From an uncultured Eubacteriales bacterium (GTDB lineage Bacteria > Bacillota > Clostridia > Monoglobales > Monoglobaceae): a stretch of DNA of 7,349 bases. The notes beneath the pieces are model-generated. The model saw only the letters and a program-made list of their open reading frames with translations, had not been told where the DNA came from and did no database searches. Positions 1-7,044 of this stretch are shown here, piece after piece. Position 1 is the first letter of the stretch, and each line of letters opens with the position of its first letter. The stretch covers positions 1 to 7,349 of the forward strand of contig CAJKNM010000080.1 in the NCBI GenBank assembly GCA_905201285.1, read 5' to 3'. The position numbers and the translations under genes were made by a program.

Positions 1-2
1 AC

Positions 3-10
3 GAGGGTGA
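3..10 (+). promoter_or_regulatory. Ribosome binding site of the tape measure gene
   Basis: GAGGGTGA lies four bases before the ATG at 15. It is an imperfect match to AGGAGGTGA with one extra base, but it supports the chosen start, which also gives a typical tape measure N-terminus. Confidence 0.55.
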
Positions 11-14
11 ACGT

Positions 15-1229
15 ATGGCTGATGCGGAGTTAAATGTCAGAATATCGGGCGACGCGAGCGATTTGGAAGGCGCGATAAGCGGCGTTGAAAAAAGTCTGAA
101 GGATTTAGAAAAAACAACGGCTAATGCGACAAATAAAGTAAATAAAGAGACAGAAAAGGCCGCAAATACGTGGAAACAAACGGGTGAGAAATTAAAGAGC
201 GTCGGCGAGGGCATAGACACAGTTACAAAACCCGTTCAGCGGCTTTCTGCCGTTACTGCCGCGGGGGCTGTTGCTTCGGCAAAGTTCGCGATAGACTTTG
301 AAAATAATTTCGCGAACGTGTCAAAAACCGTTGACGGCACAGACGAGCAGTTAAAGAAGATAAAACAGGATATAATCGATATGACGACCGTCGGAATAAA
401 CGGTCACAGCGCGATACCTCAGACAACGGCTGAACTTACCGAGCTTGCGGCGGCAGGCGGCCAGCTCGGAATCCAAACCGAGAACATAAGCAGCTTCACC
501 GAGACTATGGCAATGATGGGAAGCGCGACGAACCTTGCCGGTGAAGAGGGAGCGAAAACCCTTGCACGGTTTATGAATGTAACCGCAACATCACAGGATA
601 AGGTGCAGAATTTAGGCTCGGCAATAGTTGATTTGGGCAATCACTTTGCTACAACCGAAGCCGAGATTGCAGATATGGCAATGAATATGGGCGCTACCGG
701 CTCGGCGGTCGGAATATCCGCTCAGGATATTCTCGCATATTCAACCGCTCTGTCATCACTCGGAGTTGAAGCGGCGGCAGGCGGAAGCTCAATATCGCGT
801 ATTTGGATGGATATTCAGTCGGCGGTGTCATCGGGAGGCGAAGCACTCGGTGAGTTTGCGAAAATCTCGGGTAAGACCTCGCGTGAGTTTGCCGACAGTT
901 GGAAGAAGGATGCAAGCGGAACATTTAAGGAAATGCTGACCGGACTTTCACAGTCTAAGGATATAGTCGGCGACTTGCAGAAATTAGGCTTTGAGAATAT
1001 ACGCGACCTTCAAGCCTTGCAGAAGCTCGCGGGGCCTCAGGGAATACAACTTTTAAACGATGCGCTTGAACGCTCAAACAAGGCGTGGGGCGAAAACACC
1101 GCCCTGCTTGACGAGTTTGAGAAAAAGGCGGGAACGACCGCAAGCCAAATAGAGGTGACTAAAAATAATTTGGTTGAAGCCGGGCGCTCGGTCGGCGAAA
1201 TGTTATTAACAGCGGAGCGATTCAGGTAA
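15..1229 (+). CDS. Tail tape measure protein, N-terminal part (frameshifted gene, 5' fragment)
   Basis: This is the first 404 residues of a phage tail tape measure protein, which sets tail length and sits in the tail tube lumen until DNA ejection. The start at 15 follows a GAGGGTGA ribosome binding site and gives a typical TMP opening (MADAELNVRISGDASDLEGA), followed by a Lys/Glu-rich coiled coil at about residues 20-65. Residues ~75-395 resemble the TP901-1-type TMP core: the segment around AIDFENNFANVSKTVDG (92-108), the ELAAAGGQLGI stretch, the Gly/Ala/Ser-rich GVEAAAGGSSISR segment, and the closing TKNNLVEAGRSVGEMLL. In this family that close normally continues into a further helical region. 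Here the frame instead runs into seven unrelated codons and a TAA, while the expected continuation (INSGAIQVKEFAQGIAKM) is readable in the -1 frame. It is therefore a 5' fragment of a broken gene rather than a complete protein. The family call is made by eye from motifs; the broken state is inferred from frame continuity. Confidence 0.88.
   Translation: MADAELNVRISGDASDLEGAISGVEKSLKDLEKTTANATNKVNKETEKAANTWKQTGEKLKSVGEGIDTVTKPVQRLSAVTAAGAVASAKFAIDFENNFANVSKTVDGTDEQLKKIKQDIIDMTTVGINGHSAIPQTTAELTELAAAGGQLGIQTENISSFTETMAMMGSATNLAGEEGAKTLARFMNVTATSQDKVQNLGSAIVDLGNHFATTEAEIADMAMNMGATGSAVGISAQDILAYSTALSSLGVEAAAGGSSISRIWMDIQSAVSSGGEALGEFAKISGKTSREFADSWKKDASGTFKEMLTGLSQSKDIVGDLQKLGFENIRDLQALQKLAGPQGIQLLNDALERSNKAWGENTALLDEFEKKAGTTASQIEVTKNNLVEAGRSVGEMLLTAERFR
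1178..1229 (+). other. Frameshift lesion joining the two tape measure frames
   Basis: The upstream frame is open to the TAA at 1227-1229. The downstream frame is open from 1178, just after an in-frame TGA at 1175-1177, so the change of frame must lie between these points. Upstream protein sense is good through GEMLL (codons ending at 1208). Downstream sense is good from VINSGAIQVKEF (codons from 1202). The shift equals loss of one base, or of 4, 7 or 10. Loss of one A from a former TTAAAC would restore a frame reading MLLNSGAIQ. Loss of 10 bases between two GTTATTA copies would restore MLLPVINSGAIQ, closer to the LLPxI pattern usual in this family; this is inference. No X XXY YYZ slippery heptamer lies in the window, so programmed -1 shifting is not supported. 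Confidence 0.75.
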
Positions 1230-1255
1230 AGGAATTCGCGCAGGGAATAGCAAAG

Positions 1256-4200
1256 ATGAACGACACGCAGAAGCAGTCGCTTATAACGACGGGTAAATGG
1301 GTGATAGGTCTCGGTGCGGCTTCAAAGGTGACGGCTTCGGGCATTAAATTTGTCGGAAGTATGGCCGAGGGCGTGGCTAAGATTAAACAGTTTGCGCCGG
1401 CGCTCACTTCTATCGGGAGTATTGCTCCTCAGGCGGCGCTCGGTATTGCGGCTGTAACAACCGCCGTTGTGGTCGGAAAAAAGGCATATGACGCGTGGTA
1501 TAAATCACAGTATAATTGGACAGAGGGGTTGTCTGAGAGTGATGATAAGGTTCAGAACAGCTTGAACAGTTACAAAAAACTTTCAGATATACAAAAGACG
1601 CTGAAAGATGCAAAACTTGTTATTGAAAATCCCGAATCAAGCAAGGAGCAGATTGAAGAAGCCAAAAGCAAGATTGAAGAAATCAAGGGCTTACTTGAAA
1701 ATGAATATAATTTAAAAATTAAATCCGATAACTCTGATTTGGAAGATTCTGTAGAGCATATGCAAAAGCTTACCGGCAACGAATTGAGAAAGGCTATAGC
1801 AGAGGAAGAAATTCAGCTTTCAACCTTGCACGATAAATACAAACAGGCGATGTCGGATTTGCCTAAACTTCAAGAGCAGTATAATAATGCAGATGCGCGC
1901 CTAACCCAATTTAAAGAACTAAAATCAGAATTGAGCGCATTGGGCGCAGAGTATAGAAGTGGAGCAATAAGCCAAAATGAGTGGAATTCGGCAGTCGAAA
2001 AAGCGGGGCAGGCGATAGGTCTTACGTCAGAGCAATCAAAGGATTATGCGAATGTCTTCAGAGTGCTCAGCGAAGGTATAAACAATGCTCAGAAAGAAGT
2101 TGACGACCTTAATCCCAAGATTGAGGATTTAACAAATTCTCAAGAAAATTATATAAATATTTCAAAAAGCTTTGCAAATAAGCTGACCGAATATATGAGC
2201 GAACAATTGGTGAGCGGTGATATGGACGGCGCGGCAAAGACGATTGAGCGAATAGGAAAAGCGGCGGCGAATGCGGAGCTTGACTTGGAAGGGTATGGCA
2301 AAATCTTAACTGACATTGCGAAAGCGTCGGGAATGATAAACGAAAATCAGACCATAAAAATATCTGCCGAGGGCGATGTTTCTGTTATTGAAGAAGTTGA
2401 GGACGCGGCAAATGAGCTTAACGGAAAACAGGTAGAACTAACAATAAACGCTGACGGAACGGAAGCATATGCCACCATTGACGGGGTGCAGTATAAAATT
2501 GCCTCATATGACGGTGAAACAGGCGAAGCAATCCTCACCGCAGACGGCACAAAGGCGGATATGGTGATAAATCTTGCAACAGGTAAGGTAAGGTCTTTCA
2601 GCAACGAAGAGGGGACGGCGGCATTAAATGCGATAGATACCGCTTCGGAGGTCGCCAAGCAAGCAGCCGCCGCGATTAATGGTTTAAAAGATAAAACGGT
2701 TACTATTACAACCGTTGTAAAGAATGTTGTACAAACAGTAAAAGAAAAGTTTGGATTTGCCAAAGGCACGCGGAACTTTGAGGGCGGTTTGGCGATGATT
2801 AACGACCAAAAGGGAATCTCAGACCCGCGCGAAATGGTAGAGGTCGGCGGAAAGGGCTATATCTTTGAAGGCAGGGACGTTCTGCTTCCGCTTCCTAAGC
2901 ACGCAAAAGTCTATACCGCGAGCCAAACAAAACAGATGATGAAAAACGCGGGAATTCCGCGTTATGCAAGCGGCAAGAATAACGAAGCATGGGAAAACGA
3001 GAAAGCCGACTGGACGCATTACACCAAAATCAATAACGTAACCGCAATCGAGCAATTAGACCATTGGGATAATATGATGCGAAAGTTCAAGGACGATGCG
3101 GAGGTTGTTAAAGAGATTCAGGAGGAAATCGTCGCTTCCACAAAAGATATGTGGAACGAGGATATAAACACAATGCAATGGTACCTTGATATGGGTATTG
3201 ATTCTCAGGAGCAATATTACCGTTGGCTTGAAGCTTACCGCGATAAACACTTTGACGGTGACGACGAACAATGGCGAAAGGCTACGCTTGAACTTCACAA
3301 ATGGAAAAAGGAACAGGCGGACGCTCTGAACGAAATTTCGGAGGAATATATAAAGTTCCACGCATCGGTGAACGATTGGGCAAGCGTCGGGGACAGTCCT
3401 CTTGCCGCGTTCGACCGCGTAAGAGAGCGGATGAAGCAGAACGTGGCGGAAAATCTGTATACCGAAAAAGAAGCAAACGAGTATTTAAAACAGCTCGGCT
3501 CTGACCTATACAGTGCATATGCCGATGACGCAGATAACTGGATTCAGCACGAACGCGACTATAACGCGATGTCCGTTGAGGAATATACTGCGGCACTCAC
3601 TCGGAAGAAAAACAGGCTCAGCGAGTTTTTAAACAGCGGCATAGGCGAGTATACACAGTATGTTGAGGATATTCAAAAGCTTGACGAACAGATTATGGAC
3701 GCTTATGCCGAAAGCGTCAGCAGCTGGCGAAGCAATGCGGACTTCTATCAAAGGCAGTCCGAGGTTTTCGGCTGGGGCTTTAACGGAACAGGGCATAAGT
3801 CGGCTGAAACGTTCTGGCAGGCAAGGCTTGACAGAGAGCTTCAAAATTCAGCGGATACAAACCTTTCAGCAAACGAGCGGAAGAATGCCGCGCGTTATGC
3901 GGATGAGGCACGAATGGAAGTGTATAAGGCGCGCCAGGCCGCTCTTGATGATGAACTTGAAAAGTTCAAGGATTCAATCGAGGACTTGCGGACGGAAATG
4001 GATGACGAGGTACAGAAGCTTCGCGACAGCTGGACAAAGGCGGACAGGCAAAAGGATATTTCCGAAACAGAGCATCAGCTTGCGATTTTCAGAAATGCAC
4101 AGACCAAAGAGGGCATCGATAAATACAAGAGTCTTCAGGATGAGCTTTTACAGCTTCAAAGAGATGAACAGATAGCGAATATCGAAGAGGATAACAATGC

Positions 4201-4579
4201 GCGGCTTGCTGAGCTTCAGATACAATACGACAGGATGGAAAAGGCAAAGGCCGACGAGCTGGCAGGGCTTAAAGATGAGCTTTTGAGTTACGGCGGAATA
4301 TCAAAGATTATGAACGACAGCCGCGAAATAGCGGCGGCGGCAAATGAGAACATCGGCGGAATTATCGAGAACATCAATAATTTCGGCGAGAGGTTTGAAA
4401 AGTTTGAAAGCCGTTTATTTGAGCTTATCAGCGAAAAGAGCGTAAGCAGTAATATCACAAATAACTACAGCACATCACAGAATATAAGCAACAATATCCG
4501 CGATTCGGCGGATTTGACGGCGGCAATGCTCTCAGCGGCGGCCGCCCTTCCTATGGCGATGTTCGGACGAAGGAGGTAA
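1256..4579 (+). CDS. Tail tape measure protein, central and C-terminal part (frameshifted gene, 3' fragment)
   Basis: This is the remaining 1107 residues of the tape measure protein. The ATG at 1256 is only the first Met of the open frame; protein sense already runs from about 1202, and there is no more than a weak AGGG upstream, so I doubt this is a native start. Residues ~8-75 are hydrophobic and Gly/Ala-rich (VVVGKKAYDAW), as in the membrane-interacting part of TMPs. Residues ~95-310 are Lys/Glu coiled coil. Residues ~393-445 form a beta-rich stretch with two DGT turns. Residues 501-560 carry the TMP signature FAKGTRNFEGGLAMIND followed by LPKHAKVYTASQT. Residues ~575-880 are Trp/Tyr-rich helical repeats, ~890-1035 a long coiled coil, and the end is Asn-rich (NITNNYST) before a hydrophobic, basic terminus. 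The stop overlaps the ribosome binding site of the next gene. Bases ~1620-2160 are AT-richer than the rest, suggesting a swapped module. The rejoined protein would be about 1,520 residues. Confidence 0.88.
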   Translation: MNDTQKQSLITTGKWVIGLGAASKVTASGIKFVGSMAEGVAKIKQFAPALTSIGSIAPQAALGIAAVTTAVVVGKKAYDAWYKSQYNWTEGLSESDDKVQNSLNSYKKLSDIQKTLKDAKLVIENPESSKEQIEEAKSKIEEIKGLLENEYNLKIKSDNSDLEDSVEHMQKLTGNELRKAIAEEEIQLSTLHDKYKQAMSDLPKLQEQYNNADARLTQFKELKSELSALGAEYRSGAISQNEWNSAVEKAGQAIGLTSEQSKDYANVFRVLSEGINNAQKEVDDLNPKIEDLTNSQENYINISKSFANKLTEYMSEQLVSGDMDGAAKTIERIGKAAANAELDLEGYGKILTDIAKASGMINENQTIKISAEGDVSVIEEVEDAANELNGKQVELTINADGTEAYATIDGVQYKIASYDGETGEAILTADGTKADMVINLATGKVRSFSNEEGTAALNAIDTASEVAKQAAAAINGLKDKTVTITTVVKNVVQTVKEKFGFAKGTRNFEGGLAMINDQKGISDPREMVEVGGKGYIFEGRDVLLPLPKHAKVYTASQTKQMMKNAGIPRYASGKNNEAWENEKADWTHYTKINNVTAIEQLDHWDNMMRKFKDDAEVVKEIQEEIVASTKDMWNEDINTMQWYLDMGIDSQEQYYRWLEAYRDKHFDGDDEQWRKATLELHKWKKEQADALNEISEEYIKFHASVNDWASVGDSPLAAFDRVRERMKQNVAENLYTEKEANEYLKQLGSDLYSAYADDADNWIQHERDYNAMSVEEYTAALTRKKNRLSEFLNSGIGEYTQYVEDIQKLDEQIMDAYAESVSSWRSNADFYQRQSEVFGWGFNGTGHKSAETFWQARLDRELQNSADTNLSANERKNAARYADEARMEVYKARQAALDDELEKFKDSIEDLRTEMDDEVQKLRDSWTKADRQKDISETEHQLAIFRNAQTKEGIDKYKSLQDELLQLQRDEQIANIEEDNNARLAELQIQYDRMEKAKADELAGLKDELLSYGGISKIMNDSREIAAAANENIGGIIENINNFGERFEKFESRLFELISEKSVSSNITNNYSTSQNISNNIRDSADLTAAMLSAAAALPMAMFGRRR
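3152..3727 (+). repeat. Divergent Trp-bounded helical repeats in the tape measure C-terminal half
   Basis: Two segments of the 1107-residue part share a layout. Residues 633-708 run from W through GIDSQEQYYRWLEAYRDKHF to W, and residues 762-824 run from W through AMSVEEYTAALTRKKNRLSEF to W. Both have a small residue plus acidic pair, an aromatic, a basic helix, then a second helix ending in DA or an equivalent. Identity is low, so this is protein-level similarity by eye and not a DNA repeat. Confidence 0.35.
4571..4577 (+). promoter_or_regulatory. Ribosome binding site overlapping the tape measure stop codon
   Basis: A near-perfect AGGAGGT ends on the first base of the tape measure TAA (4577-4579), seven bases before the ATG at 4584. 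This fixes the start of the next gene at 4584 rather than at the second Met codon at 4590, and suggests translational coupling. Confidence 0.8.
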
Positions 4580-4583
4580 GCAT

Positions 4584-5513
4584 ATGGCGATGTATGGAAT
4601 ACGCTATCGGGGTGTACACAGCAGGGATTTAGGCCTTATCACAAAGACAAAGACCCGCCCTGCCGCGCCGCCGGTGCGTACTACAGAGAAAACGCGCCAA
4701 ACCGTAATACACGATTACGGCGATATATGGGTTAATCCGGATAACCGAAATCAAGCCCTTGCGCTAATCGGCGGAGTAATGGCAATGGCGAACGGAAAGG
4801 ATTCAAACGGTGATTGGGATTGGACGGCTTTCGGCGACTGGACGGGGTTTACGGCAAGCGTAATTAATGCGGGAATTTTAAATACCTCGAAGGTTGTTAT
4901 AAAATCCGATGACGGTAATACGCAGCTGGCGGGCAATTTGCTGAAGATGAAGGATTTGGACGGAACAACACGTCTTAAACTCGGGCTTGATTACGGCCGG
5001 TATGTTTTCACGCTGTTTGACGGTTCAGGACGTTCCGCTTTGTCGCTTAACGATAGCGGTGACCTTGAAATGAAAGGCTCACTGTATACAACAAGGGCGG
5101 AAGAAGGCGTTTGCGGATATGTGATAGACGGTGAGGAAATCAGCGGATATAAGTATAAAAGCGGTAAGTATGTAAACCACGGACTGTCAACATATTCGGA
5201 TAGCTACGGTTCGCATCTGAGGTTGTATGTTGACGGCGAAACCGCCCTGCATATACATTCTTTTGAAGAAAACGGGGTCAGAAAGACGGCGTTTGCTGTT
5301 AATAACACATCGGGAAAGGATTCGTGGCGTGCGTTTGAGGTTGCCGAGGGTTCAAATTATGCGTCAACAAAATGCTGGGGCGATTGGGATTTTTCGGACG
5401 CAAGCGTCGATTGGGGAGTTGACGGCTGGACGGGTACGATTTCGGTTGGTACTCTCAATATATATGTAACAAAAGGTATAATTACAGATGTAAGATATCG
5501 GCCTGCAACTTAA
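4584..5513 (+). CDS. Chimeric baseplate protein: Dit N-terminus fused to a Tal-like minor structural protein C-terminus
   Basis: The gene encodes 309 residues and stands where a distal tail protein (Dit) normally follows the tape measure. Residues 1-~35 match the opening of Dit proteins: an MYGIRYRGVHSRDLGL start, then KTKTRPAAPP. A full Dit usually continues into a galectin-like body of roughly 200 residues, absent here. From about residue 36 the sequence changes character (EKTRQTVIHDYGDIWVNPD) and resembles the distal part of large tail-associated/minor structural proteins: GDWTGFTASVINAGILNTSKV at 84-104, the GNLLKMKD/TRLKLG pair, repeated beta-strand blocks with FTLFDGSGRSALSLNDSGDL, and a closing GWTGTISVGTLNIYVTKGIIT block. 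The Tal-like N-terminal hub is missing. I infer an in-frame deletion joining the two genes. It is fully open, well initiated and 31 bases from the fibre gene, so a protein may still be made, but it should not form a normal hub. A natural short protein of this design remains possible. Confidence 0.7.
   Translation: MAMYGIRYRGVHSRDLGLITKTKTRPAAPPVRTTEKTRQTVIHDYGDIWVNPDNRNQALALIGGVMAMANGKDSNGDWDWTAFGDWTGFTASVINAGILNTSKVVIKSDDGNTQLAGNLLKMKDLDGTTRLKLGLDYGRYVFTLFDGSGRSALSLNDSGDLEMKGSLYTTRAEEGVCGYVIDGEEISGYKYKSGKYVNHGLSTYSDSYGSHLRLYVDGETALHIHSFEENGVRKTAFAVNNTSGKDSWRAFEVAEGSNYASTKCWGDWDFSDASVDWGVDGWTGTISVGTLNIYVTKGIITDVRYRPAT
4680..4703 (+). other. Inferred deletion junction between Dit-like and Tal-like coding sequence
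   Basis: At residues ~33-40 of the 309-residue protein, the Dit-like proline-rich lead (RPAAPPVRTTE) passes straight into sequence typical of the far part of a minor structural protein (KTRQTVIHDYGDIW). The exact breakpoint cannot be set without the parent genes. The reading frame is kept across it. Placement is inference from change of family character, not from a visible scar. Confidence 0.5.
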
Positions 5514-5530
5514 AATTATAAAATTAAACA

Positions 5531-5536
5531 AGGGGG
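5531..5536 (+). promoter_or_regulatory. Ribosome binding site of the tail fibre gene
   Basis: AGGGGG lies eight bases before the ATG at 5545, within a 31-base AT-rich gap. It supports the chosen start of the fibre gene. I see no promoter or hairpin in this gap. Confidence 0.65.
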
Positions 5537-5544
5537 AAAGAAAA

Positions 5545-7032
5545 ATGGCAGATAAATATATTCCAAAGAAGGCGGCAAGCGGAAAAACGTACTTATGCAA
5601 CTGGTGGGATAAAGTGACTGAAATAAATTCTTCAACAATATTCTCTGCTGTCAGTAAGCACATAGCGGGAGCGAAAGACAGACATAAGGCCGAGGACATC
5701 GACTATTCTGATAACACTACGGTTAAGGAACAAATCGATAAAAAAGCGGATAAAACCGATTTAGCAAACAAGGTCGACAAGGTAGAGGGTAAGGGCTTAT
5801 CGACAAACGATTTGACTGATGAATATAAAGGTAGGCTTGACGCTTTAAACCAAAATCTCTCGAATAAGGCAAGTTGTTCATCCGTTCTTATGACTATTTT
5901 TCCCAATGAGCCGTTTACACCGAAAACGGATTACCATCCGGCGACAAAAAAATATGTTGATGATAACAAAACGCCCGTTGTAGATAATCTCACAAGTACG
6001 TCCACAACAAGCGCATTATCGGCAAATCAAGGTAAGGTACTTAATGATAAAGTGACGGATTTGCCGATTAAATCATTGGCAGGGCAAACAGTAAAACCTA
6101 CTTCAAGCACATCAGCAACGGCGAAAGAAGGAGCAACCATTATAGGTGATTTAAGAGAAAGAACATTTGATTCCGGCGGGGATGTTACAGGTGGAAATGT
6201 TGCAAGTGGTGGCTATTCTGCTACAATAGGGGGATATAATAACACAGCAAGTGAAGACTATTCTGTTGCAATGGGATATTATAACAGGGCATTAGCGTAT
6301 CAAACAAAAATTGGTCAATACGCAAAAGATGGCACTGCGGGAGCATCTAAATCCACCGCGGGTGATGCATTCACTATTGGTAACGGAAATCCATCTTCAT
6401 GTTCCAATGCATTTCGTGTAACATACGCGGGGCAAGTCTATGGAACAGCGGCATATAGTTCAACCGGTGCCGATTACGCCGAATATTTTGAATGGTCTGA
6501 CGGAAATCCCGATAACGAGGACAGACGCGGCAGGCTTGTAACGCTTGACGGTGAGAAAATCAGATTTGCAACATCTGAAGATGATTATATTTTGGGCATT
6601 GTTTCGGCTAATCCTTGCGTTGAGGGTGACATTCAGCCTGACGATTGGCAAGGGAAATATTTGACTGATGTATTCGGTCAGAGATTGACCCAAACCGTAC
6701 ATATCCCTGCAAGATATGAGGAACACGAAACAATCGACCCTGAAACAGGAGAGACCAAAACAGAAAGTATTTTGATTGAAAAAGAACACGATGCGGTACA
6801 ATGGATAATCAATCCCGACTATGACCAAAACAAAGAATACATAAGCCGAGAGGACAGATCGGAATGGGCGCCTGTCGGTATGATGGGTAAGCTGGTTGTT
6901 GTCGATGACGGAACTTGTGAAGTAAACGGATTCTGCAAAGCAGGAATAAACGGCATTGCAACCAAAGCGGATAATGGTTACAGAGTGATGAAAAGAATTG
7001 ACGAAACACATATTCTTGTGTTGGTAAGGTAG
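5545..7032 (+). CDS. Tail fibre/spike protein with C-terminal Peptidase_G2-type autoproteolytic domain
   Basis: This 495-residue protein is the likely receptor-binding or host-surface fibre. Residues 47-65 carry the common fibre lead HKAEDIDYSDNTTVKEQID, which probably attaches the fibre to the baseplate. Residues 72-101 contain the tail-fibre motif NKVDKVEGKGLSTNDL with TDEYKGRLDAL. Residues 125-140 (TPKTDYHPATKKYVDD) and 152-170 (SALSANQGKVLND) are further standard fibre modules, then a Ser/Thr/Ala linker. Residues ~219-262 are YadA-head-like (SGGYSATIGGYNNTASEDYS, with matching AMGYYNRA), expected to form a trimeric beta stalk. NAFRVTYAGQVYG (288-300) leads into a Peptidase_G2-type domain at ~300-495, marked by GADYAEYFEW (308-317), DRRGRLVTLDGEKI and GIVSANP. 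In known members this domain acts as an intramolecular chaperone and cleaves itself off after trimer folding. The gene looks complete, with no broken or missing part. The central part is more AT-rich than the 3' domain, consistent with modular exchange. Confidence 0.87.
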   Translation: MADKYIPKKAASGKTYLCNWWDKVTEINSSTIFSAVSKHIAGAKDRHKAEDIDYSDNTTVKEQIDKKADKTDLANKVDKVEGKGLSTNDLTDEYKGRLDALNQNLSNKASCSSVLMTIFPNEPFTPKTDYHPATKKYVDDNKTPVVDNLTSTSTTSALSANQGKVLNDKVTDLPIKSLAGQTVKPTSSTSATAKEGATIIGDLRERTFDSGGDVTGGNVASGGYSATIGGYNNTASEDYSVAMGYYNRALAYQTKIGQYAKDGTAGASKSTAGDAFTIGNGNPSSCSNAFRVTYAGQVYGTAAYSSTGADYAEYFEWSDGNPDNEDRRGRLVTLDGEKIRFATSEDDYILGIVSANPCVEGDIQPDDWQGKYLTDVFGQRLTQTVHIPARYEEHETIDPETGETKTESILIEKEHDAVQWIINPDYDQNKEYISREDRSEWAPVGMMGKLVVVDDGTCEVNGFCKAGINGIATKADNGYRVMKRIDETHILVLVR

Positions 7033-7038
7033 GAGGGG
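7031..7038 (+). promoter_or_regulatory. Ribosome binding site overlapping the fibre stop codon
   Basis: AGGAGGGG begins inside the fibre TAG (7030-7032) and lies six bases before the ATG at 7045. This close layout suggests translational coupling of the small membrane protein to the fibre gene. Confidence 0.75.
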
Positions 7039-7044
7039 CGAGCA

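Noticed and set aside
1178..1229. Programmed -1 ribosomal frameshift in the tape measure gene
   Set aside because: I checked each codon pair in the only window where the shift can occur; no X XXY YYZ heptamer is present. Programmed shifts in tail genes are usually in the tail chaperone pair upstream of the tape measure, not inside it.
2347..2769. 140-codon - strand open frame opposite the tape measure
   Set aside because: Its Ser/Ala/Val-rich, pseudo-hydrophobic composition is the expected shadow of the Asp/Gly/Ala/Lys-rich sense frame; there is no ribosome binding site.
3660..4175. 171-codon + strand open frame inside the tape measure gene
   Set aside because: It lies fully within the strongly supported tape measure frame, is rich in Arg/Ser from out-of-frame reading, and has no credible ribosome binding site or family pattern.
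6460..7011. 183-codon - strand open frame opposite the fibre C-terminal domain
   Set aside because: It is antisense to the conserved Peptidase_G2-type region, has Cys/Phe/Val-rich shadow composition, and no recognisable domain.
5545..7032. Diversity-generating retroelement target in the fibre
   Set aside because: There is no C-type lectin-like C-terminus, no template/variable repeat pair in the window and no reverse transcriptase; the C-terminus is a processing domain instead.
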